NCBI GenBank assembly: GCA_018819165.1
Contig: JAHJQP010000088.1
Span: 1-6,215, forward strand
Length of the DNA: 6,215 bases
Direction: 5' to 3'
Origin: Pseudomonadota bacterium
GTDB lineage: Bacteria > Desulfobacterota > Syntrophia > Syntrophales > UBA5619
Part shown: positions 1 through 5,705 of the stretch, in pieces
Layout of the letters: each line of letters starts with the position of its first letter
Numbering within the stretch: the stretch's first letter is position 1
The notes under the pieces: model-generated
The model's database searches: none
Seen by the model: the letters and a program-made list of their open reading frames with translations, nothing else
What the model was told of the DNA's origin: nothing
Translations under genes and position numbers: made by a program

Positions 1-1533
1 CAGATACCGGATGGCCTCCTGAAACTTGTTCTGCCGGAAGTAGACCCACCCGAGCGAATCGATGATGTATCCATTTCCCGGCTTCAGCTGGAGGGCCTTT
101 TTGATCATCTGTTCAGCCTCATCCAGGTTGATCCCCCTGTCTGCGTACAGGTACCCGATGAAATTGAGGGCATCCGCGTGATCCGATTCGAGCTTGAGGA
201 CCGTCCGCATCGCCTGCATGCTCTCCTCAAACCAGCCGGCCTTTTCGAAGAGAATCCCGAGGCTGTAGTGGAGGTCGACGCTGCCGGGGTTGTTCTGCAG
301 CCCCTCCCGGATAATCTCTTCCGCGGCCTTGAATCTCTTCTGATCCTCGTAAAGGTAGGCGAGATAGGCGTAGAGCCCCGGCGCATCCTTCTTCTTCCGG
401 ATGGCGATGAGGAGGGAATCGACGGCCTCGTTCACCCTCTTTTGTTTCTTTAGGATCATCCCGATGCGGATCTGGGCGTTGGCGAAGTGCTCCGACGCAG
501 GGGAGACCCCTCGCAGGGTTTCCATGGCCTTCTCCTTGTTCCCGCTCTCCTCATAGGTCGTGCCGAGGAGGTACATGAGCCGGTATTCGGTCGGGTATTC
601 CTGCAGCAGGGCGACGAACGTCTCGATGGCCTTCTCATGCCGGCCTCTCTCCAGGTCAATGAGCCCCAGCGTCAGCCGCACCTCCCGGTTGGCGCTGTCG
701 AGTTTCAGGACCTCCCGGAACTCGCTTTCCGCCTCGTCGAAGCGCTGTTCTTGAAGAAAAAGTTCTCCCAACTTGATCCGGGCCTGGAGACGAGTGGGGA
801 ATAGATCGATGAAATTCCGGTAGACCTTGATCGCCTCGGGGATCTTTTTCTGCTTTTCATACAGGTTGGCGAGATCGATCAGGGCCGATTCAAACTGCGG
901 TCTGAGGATCAGCATCTTTTTGAATCCCGCTTCTGCCTCATCGTAACGCTTCAGATCGGAAAGGATCCTGGCCAGGTAGTAGTTTCCCATGAAGTGATCC
1001 GGATCGATCCGGATGAGTTCCTTAAACGCGGCGACGGCCTCGTCGAACTGCTTCAGGTCGGCATGGCTCGTCCCGAGATAGAAATAGGCGGTTGTGTTTA
1101 TCGGATCCAATTCGATCACCCTCCGGTATTCTCTCACGGCGTCGGAGTAGTCCTTCTGGTTGAGGTAGAGTCCGCCGAGGAGGAGGCGGGCATCGATGTC
1201 GTCAGGATGTTCTTCCAGCGTCTTTTTGCAGATCGCTACGGCCTTCGCCGTGTCTCCCTTGCCCGCGTAAAGGGAGGCGAGTTCCTTCGCCAGATAGGGG
1301 GAGGAGGGATCGAGGCGTCGGGCCTCTTCCATCTCCCGGATCGCTTCCCCCATGTCCTCCTGTAGGGCATGGAAGACGCCGAGGGAGTAGTGAAAGGAGG
1401 CACTGTTCGACATGCCGGCCGGAACCGGCGGCGGCGGGGCGGCCTTCTCCCTGGCGGAGACGGCGGCGCACCCCCAAAGGGTAAGGATCAGAATAAACAG
1501 CCAGCCTGTTTTCCGGAAAACGGTCCGCATCAT
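1..1533 (-). CDS. TPR-repeat outer-membrane/periplasmic lipoprotein (3' end cut by window edge)
   Basis: The frame is open for 511 codons from the start to the window edge, so the C-terminus is missing. The N-terminus is a lipoprotein signal: basic MMRTVFRK, a hydrophobic stretch (residues 11-20) and a lipobox LWGC with the acylated Cys at 22, then a Pro-rich linker (32-38). From about residue 44 the chain is a continuous array of roughly 14 tetratricopeptide repeats of about 34 residues, most ending in a P near position 32 (e.g. LDP, IDP, YPT); the last, starting near 487 (DSLGWVYFRQ), is truncated. TPR arrays are protein-binding scaffolds. There is no catalytic domain in the visible part. 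The start is the first of two tandem ATGs, 10 bases after AGGAAGG; the second ATG (1530) is possible. It is the third gene of the ctpA operon, 82 bases after the deacetylase with no obvious terminator between, which suggests an adaptor role for the protease (inference). Confidence 0.93.
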   Translation of the reverse strand, partial: MMRTVFRKTGWLFILILTLWGCAAVSAREKAAPPPPVPAGMSNSASFHYSLGVFHALQEDMGEAIREMEEARRLDPSSPYLAKELASLYAGKGDTAKAVAICKKTLEEHPDDIDARLLLGGLYLNQKDYSDAVREYRRVIELDPINTTAYFYLGTSHADLKQFDEAVAAFKELIRIDPDHFMGNYYLARILSDLKRYDEAEAGFKKMLILRPQFESALIDLANLYEKQKKIPEAIKVYRNFIDLFPTRLQARIKLGELFLQEQRFDEAESEFREVLKLDSANREVRLTLGLIDLERGRHEKAIETFVALLQEYPTEYRLMYLLGTTYEESGNKEKAMETLRGVSPASEHFANAQIRIGMILKKQKRVNEAVDSLLIAIRKKKDAPGLYAYLAYLYEDQKRFKAAEEIIREGLQNNPGSVDLHYSLGILFEKAGWFEESMQAMRTVLKLESDHADALNFIGYLYADRGINLDEAEQMIKKALQLKPGNGYIIDSLGWVYFRQNKFQEAIRYL

Positions 1534-1615
1534 ATGAAGGTATCCTTCCTGTTGCAAATTTAACCGGGAGCCATAACCCGCAAACCCTGACCTCAAGGGC
1601 GGAAAGCTTCGCAGC

Positions 1616-2530
1616 TCAGCGAGTTTTTACAAGAAAATTCTCTTTCTCTTTTCCGCCGGACGCGCTGAGATAAGCCGAGACGGGGATCATCCGCACCCCC
1701 TCCTCCTGCCAGATGGGCAGGACCTCCTTGAGGGCCCGCACTGTTTCGGGATGGGGGTGGCCGATCATCAGCAGCGGTTCCCCCCCTTCCCCTCCCTGCC
1801 GGGGCAGGCGGGTGAGATTCGCAAGGGCGGCGGCATAACCCCGCGTATGGTCGATGAAGACGGAACGTTCGGCGAAACGGACGCGGGCCCTGGCAGCCGC
1901 CTCCTTTCCCCGGGAATCGGAAGCGGTCCGGCTGTCCACAAAGAAGAGGCCCCTTTTCTTAAGCTCATCCATGACGACGGAAAGCCGGATATCATCCTCC
2001 ATGAACCGGGAGCCCATGTGGTTATTCACCCCGGAGACATAAGGGACAGCCGCCAGGTCCAAGGCTATCTGTCTCCGGATCTCCTTTTCGTCCATATCTG
2101 CCATCAACGCCCCGGCGCCGGGATTTTCTCCCGGGTAGGAACGGGGTTCCATCGGGAGGTGGAGGAGGATCTCCTTGCCGGCCGCGTGAAGAATCTCGGC
2201 CGCCTCCGCCGCATGGGGGGTGTGGGGGAGAACGGCGAAGGCGATGGGCGCCCTGATCCGCGCCAGTTCCTCCGCGGCGCCCAGATCGTAGCCGATGTCA
2301 TCGATGATGACGGCGATCTGCTGTTCCCTCCGTTCCGCCACCGGCGGCCTTCGCTCCGGCGTTTTTTGTTTCAACGCCTTTTTCGGCGGCGCCGTTTTCC
2401 GGCCTTTTCGGGTGGCGGAATCGTCGGGGAGTTCCATCCGTTCGAGGAAAAGGAACACCGCCGCGATCAGGGCGGCGGTGATGATCACGGCCAGAACCGG
2501 AAATCCCTTCCCACGTTTGAAAAATTTCAT
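1616..2530 (-). CDS. Divergent polysaccharide deacetylase family protein (DUF610/YibQ-like), membrane-anchored or secreted
   Basis: This 304-residue protein has a basic N-terminus (MKFFKRGKG), one hydrophobic helix (about residues 11-29), a Lys/Arg/Pro-rich linker (about 33-69) and a NodB-like fold domain from about 71 to 290. Family hallmarks are visible in order: IIDDIG (75-80), LPHTPH (101-106), LLHLPMEP (122-129), NNHMGS (169-174), FVDS (197-200) and IGHPHPET (256-263). The family (Pfam Polysacc_deac_2) is related to carbohydrate esterase deacetylases and is often encoded beside envC and ctpA, which implies a periplasmic role in envelope or peptidoglycan metabolism; its substrate is not established. 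I chose the ATG at 2530 because it puts the membrane helix at the usual distance from the N-terminus. A TTG at 2560 in the same frame overlaps the ctpA stop codon and would add 10 residues, but the AAGG before it sits only one base away. Either way expression is likely coupled to ctpA. Confidence 0.92.
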   Translation of the reverse strand: MKFFKRGKGFPVLAVIITAALIAAVFLFLERMELPDDSATRKGRKTAPPKKALKQKTPERRPPVAERREQQIAVIIDDIGYDLGAAEELARIRAPIAFAVLPHTPHAAEAAEILHAAGKEILLHLPMEPRSYPGENPGAGALMADMDEKEIRRQIALDLAAVPYVSGVNNHMGSRFMEDDIRLSVVMDELKKRGLFFVDSRTASDSRGKEAAARARVRFAERSVFIDHTRGYAAALANLTRLPRQGGEGGEPLLMIGHPHPETVRALKEVLPIWQEEGVRMIPVSAYLSASGGKEKENFLVKTR

Positions 2531-2556
2531 ACATTCCGTGTTTATACGGCGCCAAG

Positions 2557-3861
2557 TCAATCCTTAAGGTTCTTTTTCAGGATATCCCAGCTCCGGATGA
2601 TATCGATCGCATTCTTCAACTGATTGTCTTTGGCCAGATCATCCGGCTCCTTCTTCGCTTCCTCCGGTTTGGCGTCGTTCTCATTGGGGGATTTGATATG
2701 ACCCTGCAGATCTCTCTCCCGGAGCAGATGATTTTCCGCACTCTCCTTCTCTTCTGGCGGCTTAACGAGCCTCACGATGATGTCGGGGGTGATCCCCTCC
2801 GCCTGGATGGATCGCCCCTTGGGCGTATAGTATTTTGCCGTCGTGAGCTTCATGGCCGCGCCGTCCTCCAGGGGGATCACCGTCTGCACGGACCCTTTAC
2901 CGAAAGTCTGGGTTCCCAGGACCAGCGCCCGTCCGTTGTCCTGCAGGGCGCCGGAGACGATCTCCGCGGCGCTGGCAGTCCCCTCGTTGACGAGGACGAC
3001 CAGCGGGCAGGTCGGTTCGTCACCATCGTCCTTTGCCGTGGATTTGCTCTCCATGCTCTTGGATCTGCCCCGCGTGGAGACGATGACACCCCTCTTCAAA
3101 AAGGCGTCCGACACCTCCACGGACTGGTTCAGGAGACCGCCCGGGTTGTTCCTCATATCAACCACGATTCCCTTCAGGGGGCGGCCCTTCGCCTCGATCT
3201 CCCGGAGGGCCTTTTTCAGGTCGTCCCCCGTCCGTTCCTGAAACGAGGAGATCCGGATATATCCGACATGGTCGTCGAAGATCTTTGACTTGATGCTCCT
3301 GATCTTTATGATACTGCGGGTGATCGAGATATCCTTCGGTTTGGCCATCCCCTCGCGCATGATGGTGATCGTCACCGTCGTATCCTTGGGACCGCGGAGT
3401 TTGCTGACCGCCTCCATGATGGTGATGTCCTTGGTCGACTTGCCGTCGATCCGGATGATCTGATCGCCCGCCTTGACCCCGGCGTTGTAGGCGGGGGTAT
3501 CCTCGATGGGAGACACGACGGTGAGGACATCCTTCAAGAGGGTAATCTCGATTCCGATTCCGCCGAAGCTCCCCCGGGTCTCCACCTCGAGCTCTTTGTA
3601 CATCGCTGCGGTCATGAAGCTGCTGTGGGGGTCGAGGGATTTCATCAGGCCGTTAATTGCCCCTTGCATCAATTTATCGGAATCCACCGGTTCGACATAG
3701 TTCTTCTCTACCATGTCCAGGATCTCGGTGAAGGTCTTGAGATTCTTGTAGGTATTTCGGTCGATGGCGGCGACGCGGCTGTCCCGGTAGGGACCGAGCA
3801 GGATCACGGCGGTCAGAAAGAAAAAAAGAAGCAGCGGCCTCTTGCTGAAAAAGTTGTTCAT
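2557..3861 (-). CDS. ctpA: C-terminal processing peptidase CtpA (S41 family, PDZ-containing, periplasmic serine protease)
   Basis: This 434-residue protein has an N-terminal signal/anchor helix (about residues 9-23) and an N-terminal helical region with the typical NYVEPVD and GLMKSLDPHS segments (55-80). A PDZ domain follows (about 97-171, GGIGIEI at 100-106), then the S41 protease domain (about 195-365). The protease core is complete: GIVVDMRNNPGG (231-242), catalytic Ser297 in NEGTASAAEI, and Lys322 with Gln326 in TFGKGSVQ, the Ser/Lys(/Gln) arrangement of CtpA/Prc enzymes. The family cleaves proteins near their C-termini in the periplasm; known substrates include peptidoglycan hydrolases. 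The tail after 365 is charged and low in complexity (Glu/Lys/Asp-rich). The start is set by AGGAGG five bases before the ATG at 3861; upstream extension to 3993 reads through non-coding leader. It is the first gene of the leftward envelope operon. Confidence 0.97.
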   Translation of the reverse strand: MNNFFSKRPLLLFFFLTAVILLGPYRDSRVAAIDRNTYKNLKTFTEILDMVEKNYVEPVDSDKLMQGAINGLMKSLDPHSSFMTAAMYKELEVETRGSFGGIGIEITLLKDVLTVVSPIEDTPAYNAGVKAGDQIIRIDGKSTKDITIMEAVSKLRGPKDTTVTITIMREGMAKPKDISITRSIIKIRSIKSKIFDDHVGYIRISSFQERTGDDLKKALREIEAKGRPLKGIVVDMRNNPGGLLNQSVEVSDAFLKRGVIVSTRGRSKSMESKSTAKDDGDEPTCPLVVLVNEGTASAAEIVSGALQDNGRALVLGTQTFGKGSVQTVIPLEDGAAMKLTTAKYYTPKGRSIQAEGITPDIIVRLVKPPEEKESAENHLLRERDLQGHIKSPNENDAKPEEAKKEPDDLAKDNQLKNAIDIIRSWDILKKNLKD

Positions 3862-3866
3862 TGAAA

Positions 3867-3872
3867 CCTCCT
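3867..3872 (-). promoter_or_regulatory. Ribosome binding site of ctpA
   Basis: On the minus strand this reads AGGAGG, followed by TTTCA and the ATG at 3861. It is a consensus site at good spacing and decides the ctpA start against the longer in-frame extension. Confidence 0.85.
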
Positions 3873-3952
3873 CATGGGTTAAATCATGCCTCGTTAAAAA
3901 CCAGTGGCAGGATACCACTTTCTCACTGTAAATTTCTATCACTTTTTCTTCT

Positions 3953-3992
3953 TGCCCGCCCATCCGGAAATTTTTTGTGCGACAGGCGGGCA
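3953..3992. repeat. Perfect 8-bp inverted repeat in the presumed ctpA leader
   Basis: TGCCCGCC (3953-3960) is exactly complementary to GGCGGGCA (3985-3992), with a 24-base AT-rich loop. In a ctpA leader transcript it would form a stable GC hairpin about 90 bases before the start codon. In that orientation it is followed by an A-rich, not a U-rich, tract, so it is not an intrinsic terminator. It could be an mRNA structure or a protein-binding site, or simply chance. Confidence 0.5.
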
Positions 3993-4056
3993 TCCGGGCG
4001 CGTTTTGTCGTGTACGGACGCGATGGCCGGTTTGTCTGGCAACTTTTTCAGGGAAA

Positions 4057-4085
4057 TTTATAAAATGTATTAAAATGATTTGCAG
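4057..4085 (-). promoter_or_regulatory. Candidate sigma70-type promoter for the ctpA operon
   Basis: On the minus strand CTGCAA (4085-4080) is followed after 17 bases by TATAAA (4062-4057). The -10 matches five of six consensus bases and the -35 only three. It sits in the AT-rich island and would give a leader of roughly 190 bases before ctpA. Sequence resemblance only. Confidence 0.25.
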
Positions 4086-4106
4086 TAGCGGATATTTATA
4101 TATAAA
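4070..4106 (+). promoter_or_regulatory. Candidate promoter region for the pspC-IHF-transferase operon
   Basis: Two overlapping possibilities lie in the AT-rich island: TTAAAA (4070-4075) with TATTTA (4093-4098) at 17-base spacing, or TTGCAG (4080-4085) with TATAAA (4101-4106) at a short 15-base spacing. Neither is a strong match. Either would leave a leader of about 140-150 bases before the ATG at 4255. Confidence 0.25.
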
Positions 4107-4181
4107 AGAGAGACGTTGCTTTTGACCGGATGCTTGATGGTGAAGCCGTGGTCGGCCTTTAATGGGAGCGCGTACCGCAAG

Positions 4182-4201
4182 CCCCGCCCTCAGGAGCGGG
4201 G
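4182..4201 (+). repeat. GC-rich hairpin in the presumed leader of the pspC-like gene
   Basis: CCCCGC (4182-4187) pairs with GCGGGG (4196-4201) around an 8-base loop, and flanking AAGCC (4179-4183) can alternatively pair with GGCTT (4211-4215). No T-run follows directly, so it is not a convincing terminator. It lies 54 bases before the start codon. It also resembles the palindromes found near ends of IS200/IS605-type elements, but nothing else of such an element is present. Confidence 0.4.
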
Positions 4202-4242
4202 GGATTGGCAGGCTTTTCCGGTGCAGACGTCCGGATAAGAAA

Positions 4243-4251
4243 AGGAGGAGG
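4243..4251 (+). promoter_or_regulatory. Ribosome binding site of the pspC-like gene
   Basis: The purine run AGGAGGAGG ends three bases before the ATG at 4255 and contains a full AGGAGG at 6-base spacing. It decides this start over an in-frame ATG at 4162 that would add 31 unrelated residues. Confidence 0.85.
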
Positions 4252-4254
4252 AAT

Positions 4255-4455
4255 ATGCCTGCTCAGAACTGGCTCCAGAGACTTTCCAGAGCGGAGGATG
4301 ACCGCTGGCTCGGCGGTGTCTGCGGAGGGCTGGGGAAGCATACGCCGTTACCCTCCTGGGTATGGCGGGTGATATTTTCACTGCTCTTTTTTTGCGTGGG
4401 GACAGGATTGCTCCTTTATATCCTGTTGTGGATTTTTATGCCGGAAGAACATTAG
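4255..4455 (+). CDS. Small stand-alone PspC-domain membrane protein
   Basis: This 66-residue protein is essentially one PspC domain. It has a short basic segment (LQRLSRAEDDRWLGG), the family signature GGVCGGLGKH (20-29), the segment PSWVWRVIF (33-41) and a single hydrophobic helix (about 36-61) ending in the characteristic LLWIFMPEE (57-65). PspC proteins sit in the inner membrane; in enterobacteria PspC takes part in the phage-shock (membrane stress) response, but short single-domain homologues occur widely without the rest of that system and their job is unclear. No pspA, pspB or pspF is visible here. The start is set by a strong purine-rich ribosome binding site. The TAG stop overlaps the ribosome binding site of the next gene, nine bases before its ATG, so the two are probably co-translated. 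Confidence 0.9.
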   Translation: MPAQNWLQRLSRAEDDRWLGGVCGGLGKHTPLPSWVWRVIFSLLFFCVGTGLLLYILLWIFMPEEH

Positions 4456-4464
4456 GAGAAGATC

Positions 4465-4758
4465 ATGAAAAAGTCCGACTTAATCTCAGCACTGTCCGAA
4501 AAAGAAAGTCTCCGGGGAAAAGAGGCCTCCGAGATCGTGAATCTGGTCTTTGGTGGATTTACGAATGCGCTCCGGAAAAGAGAGAGGATTGAAATCAGGG
4601 GATTCGGAAGTTTTACTGTCCGGGAGTATCCTCCTTATCTGGGAAAGAATCCGAAGACCGGGCAACGCGTCGAGGTCGGATCGAAAAAATTGCCCTATTT
4701 CAAAGTGGGGAAGGAACTCAAGGAGATGGTTAACGGAGGCAAAAAAGGCCGGTCATGA
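4465..4758 (+). CDS. HU/IHF-family DNA-binding protein (IHF beta-like)
   Basis: This 97-residue protein has the full length of the HU/IHF family. It shows the N-terminal dimerising helices (MKKSDLISALSEK, EIVNLVFGGFTNAL), the RIEIRGFGSF strand motif (41-50), the DNA-bending arm with KNPKTG (61-66) and Pro63 at the intercalating tip, and the C-terminal FKVGKELKE (79-87). The family binds the minor groove as a dimer and bends DNA for nucleoid architecture, transcription and recombination. RIEIRGFGSF and LPYFKVGKEL look more like the IHF beta subunit than HU, but subunit assignment needs comparison with paralogues elsewhere in the genome. AGGAGA six bases before the ATG supports the start. The stop overlaps the start of the transferase gene as ATGA. 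Confidence 0.95.
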   Translation: MKKSDLISALSEKESLRGKEASEIVNLVFGGFTNALRKRERIEIRGFGSFTVREYPPYLGKNPKTGQRVEVGSKKLPYFKVGKELKEMVNGGKKGRS

Positions 4759-5609
4759 CGCAGGGGGTTTCTTCGCATTTTCTTGGAGAAAATCCATTGC
4801 TATACCTGCCTGAAGATGAAATTCACCTCTGGTTTGCTTTTGCCGGGGATTTTGAAGATCCACATCTCCCTGTTGCGGCCCGTAAAGTTCTCGATCCCGG
4901 CGAGATCGCCCGGGTGGAGCGGCTGCGCCATGCTAAGGACCGCCATCTTTTTTTACTGAGCCACCTCCTGGCCAGGACGGCCCTTTCCCGTTATCGGCCT
5001 CGCTCTCCGGAAGAATGGCGGTTCGTCAGGAATTCCCATGGGAAACCTTCGCTCGATCCGGAAACGGAGCCCGTTCCTTTGCAATTCAGCCTGTCGCATA
5101 CGACGGGACTTTCGGTTTTCGCGGTGACACGGACGGCCGATATCGGCGTTGATGTGGAGATGGTGAATCGTCCCGTGGAAGCGCTGAAGCTGAGCCGCCG
5201 TTTTTTCTCACCGGGTGAGGCGGCGCATTTAAGGAAAATGGCGCCGGAGAGATTGTCGCATTTCTTCTATTATTGGACCCTGAAGGAATCCTTCCTGAAA
5301 GCGCTGGGACGAGGCTTCTCGCTTCCCCTGGATTCCTTTGCGTTTCATCTGTCGGAGGAGAGACCCTGCCGGATTACACTCTCCGGAAAGGATCTGCAAC
5401 GCCCCGAAGGATGTCGGTTTGCCCTGATTCAGCCTGCAAAGGGATATGTTGCTGCTCTGAGCGTTGCACTCAGGCAGCCAAAGCCGATGAAAGTGGCGTG
5501 CTTCCGCGCCCTGCCTTTCGAGGAAGCGGTAAGCCTGGACTGGACCCCGGCGGGTCTTTCGGAGGGTGTGGAGTGCATATCCCGTGACCATGGCGGTCGT
5601 TCTTGTTGA
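4755..5609 (+). CDS. Sfp-type 4'-phosphopantetheinyl transferase superfamily protein
   Basis: The enzyme family moves the 4'-phosphopantetheine arm from coenzyme A to a Ser of acyl or peptidyl carrier proteins, turning apo into holo forms. This 284-residue protein has the Sfp-type pseudo-dimer length. Visible motifs are NSHGKPSL (93-100), FSLSHT (111-116), GVDVE (131-135), RFFSPGE (149-155) and YWTLKESFLKALG (173-185). Asp133, Glu135 and Glu178 match the metal-binding acidic residues, and Lys182 follows in the KESFLKA signature. The C-terminal stretch after about 240 has no motif I recognise and makes it slightly long. The ATG at 4755 overlaps the stop of the IHF-like gene (ATGA); a GGAGG lies well upstream, so translation is probably coupled. 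No carrier protein, PKS or NRPS gene is in the window, so the substrate cannot be read from context. Confidence 0.93.
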   Translation: MTQGVSSHFLGENPLLYLPEDEIHLWFAFAGDFEDPHLPVAARKVLDPGEIARVERLRHAKDRHLFLLSHLLARTALSRYRPRSPEEWRFVRNSHGKPSLDPETEPVPLQFSLSHTTGLSVFAVTRTADIGVDVEMVNRPVEALKLSRRFFSPGEAAHLRKMAPERLSHFFYYWTLKESFLKALGRGFSLPLDSFAFHLSEERPCRITLSGKDLQRPEGCRFALIQPAKGYVAALSVALRQPKPMKVACFRALPFEEAVSLDWTPAGLSEGVECISRDHGGRSC

Positions 5610-5705
5610 TGGTTTTTCCCTGATGGCGGTGTCGGTGGCTGTAAGTCAAGAGTAAAGAAGGCCTATGAACAGGAATCAATCCGGCGGCTGTGAGCGGAAA
5701 CCCCA

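Larger units (their letters stand above)
3862..4254. other. Divergent intergenic region between ctpA and the pspC-like gene
   Basis: These 393 bases lie between two divergent operons and hold no credible gene on either strand. In order they contain the ctpA ribosome binding site, a small 5-bp hairpin (AGTGG/CCACT, about 3903-3919), a long inverted repeat (3953-3992), an AT-rich island (about 4054-4107) with promoter-like hexamers in both directions, a weak GCCG/CGGC hairpin followed by CTTT (4145-4160), a GC-rich hairpin (4182-4201) and the strong ribosome binding site of the pspC-like gene. The region therefore probably carries both operon promoters and two structured leaders. Confidence 0.7.

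Noticed and set aside
1751..2623. Long plus-strand open frame (290 codons) opposite the deacetylase
   Set aside because: The translation is low-complexity, rich in Gly/Arg/Pro/His and without motifs, and it lies antisense to a gene with clear family signatures; long antisense frames are expected in GC-rich coding DNA.
2698..3288. Plus-strand open frame of 196 codons opposite ctpA
   Set aside because: Antisense shadow of a gene with an intact catalytic core; no ribosome binding site or recognisable domain.
3862..3993. N-terminal extension of ctpA by 44 residues
   Set aside because: The extension precedes the signal/anchor helix, lacks family resemblance and would bury the consensus AGGAGG that lies five bases before the ATG at 3861.
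3961..3997. Repeated CATCCGG heptamer in the ctpA leader
   Set aside because: The same heptamer or its complement CCGGATG occurs at several other places in the window, including inside genes, so the pair is not specific.
4145..4160. Small hairpin GCCG/CGGC followed by CTTT as a terminator
   Set aside because: A four-base-pair stem and a three-T run are too weak for an intrinsic terminator, and no gene ends just upstream.
5229..5591. Minus-strand open frame of 120 codons within the transferase gene
   Set aside because: Antisense to a well-supported Sfp-type gene and without recognisable motifs.
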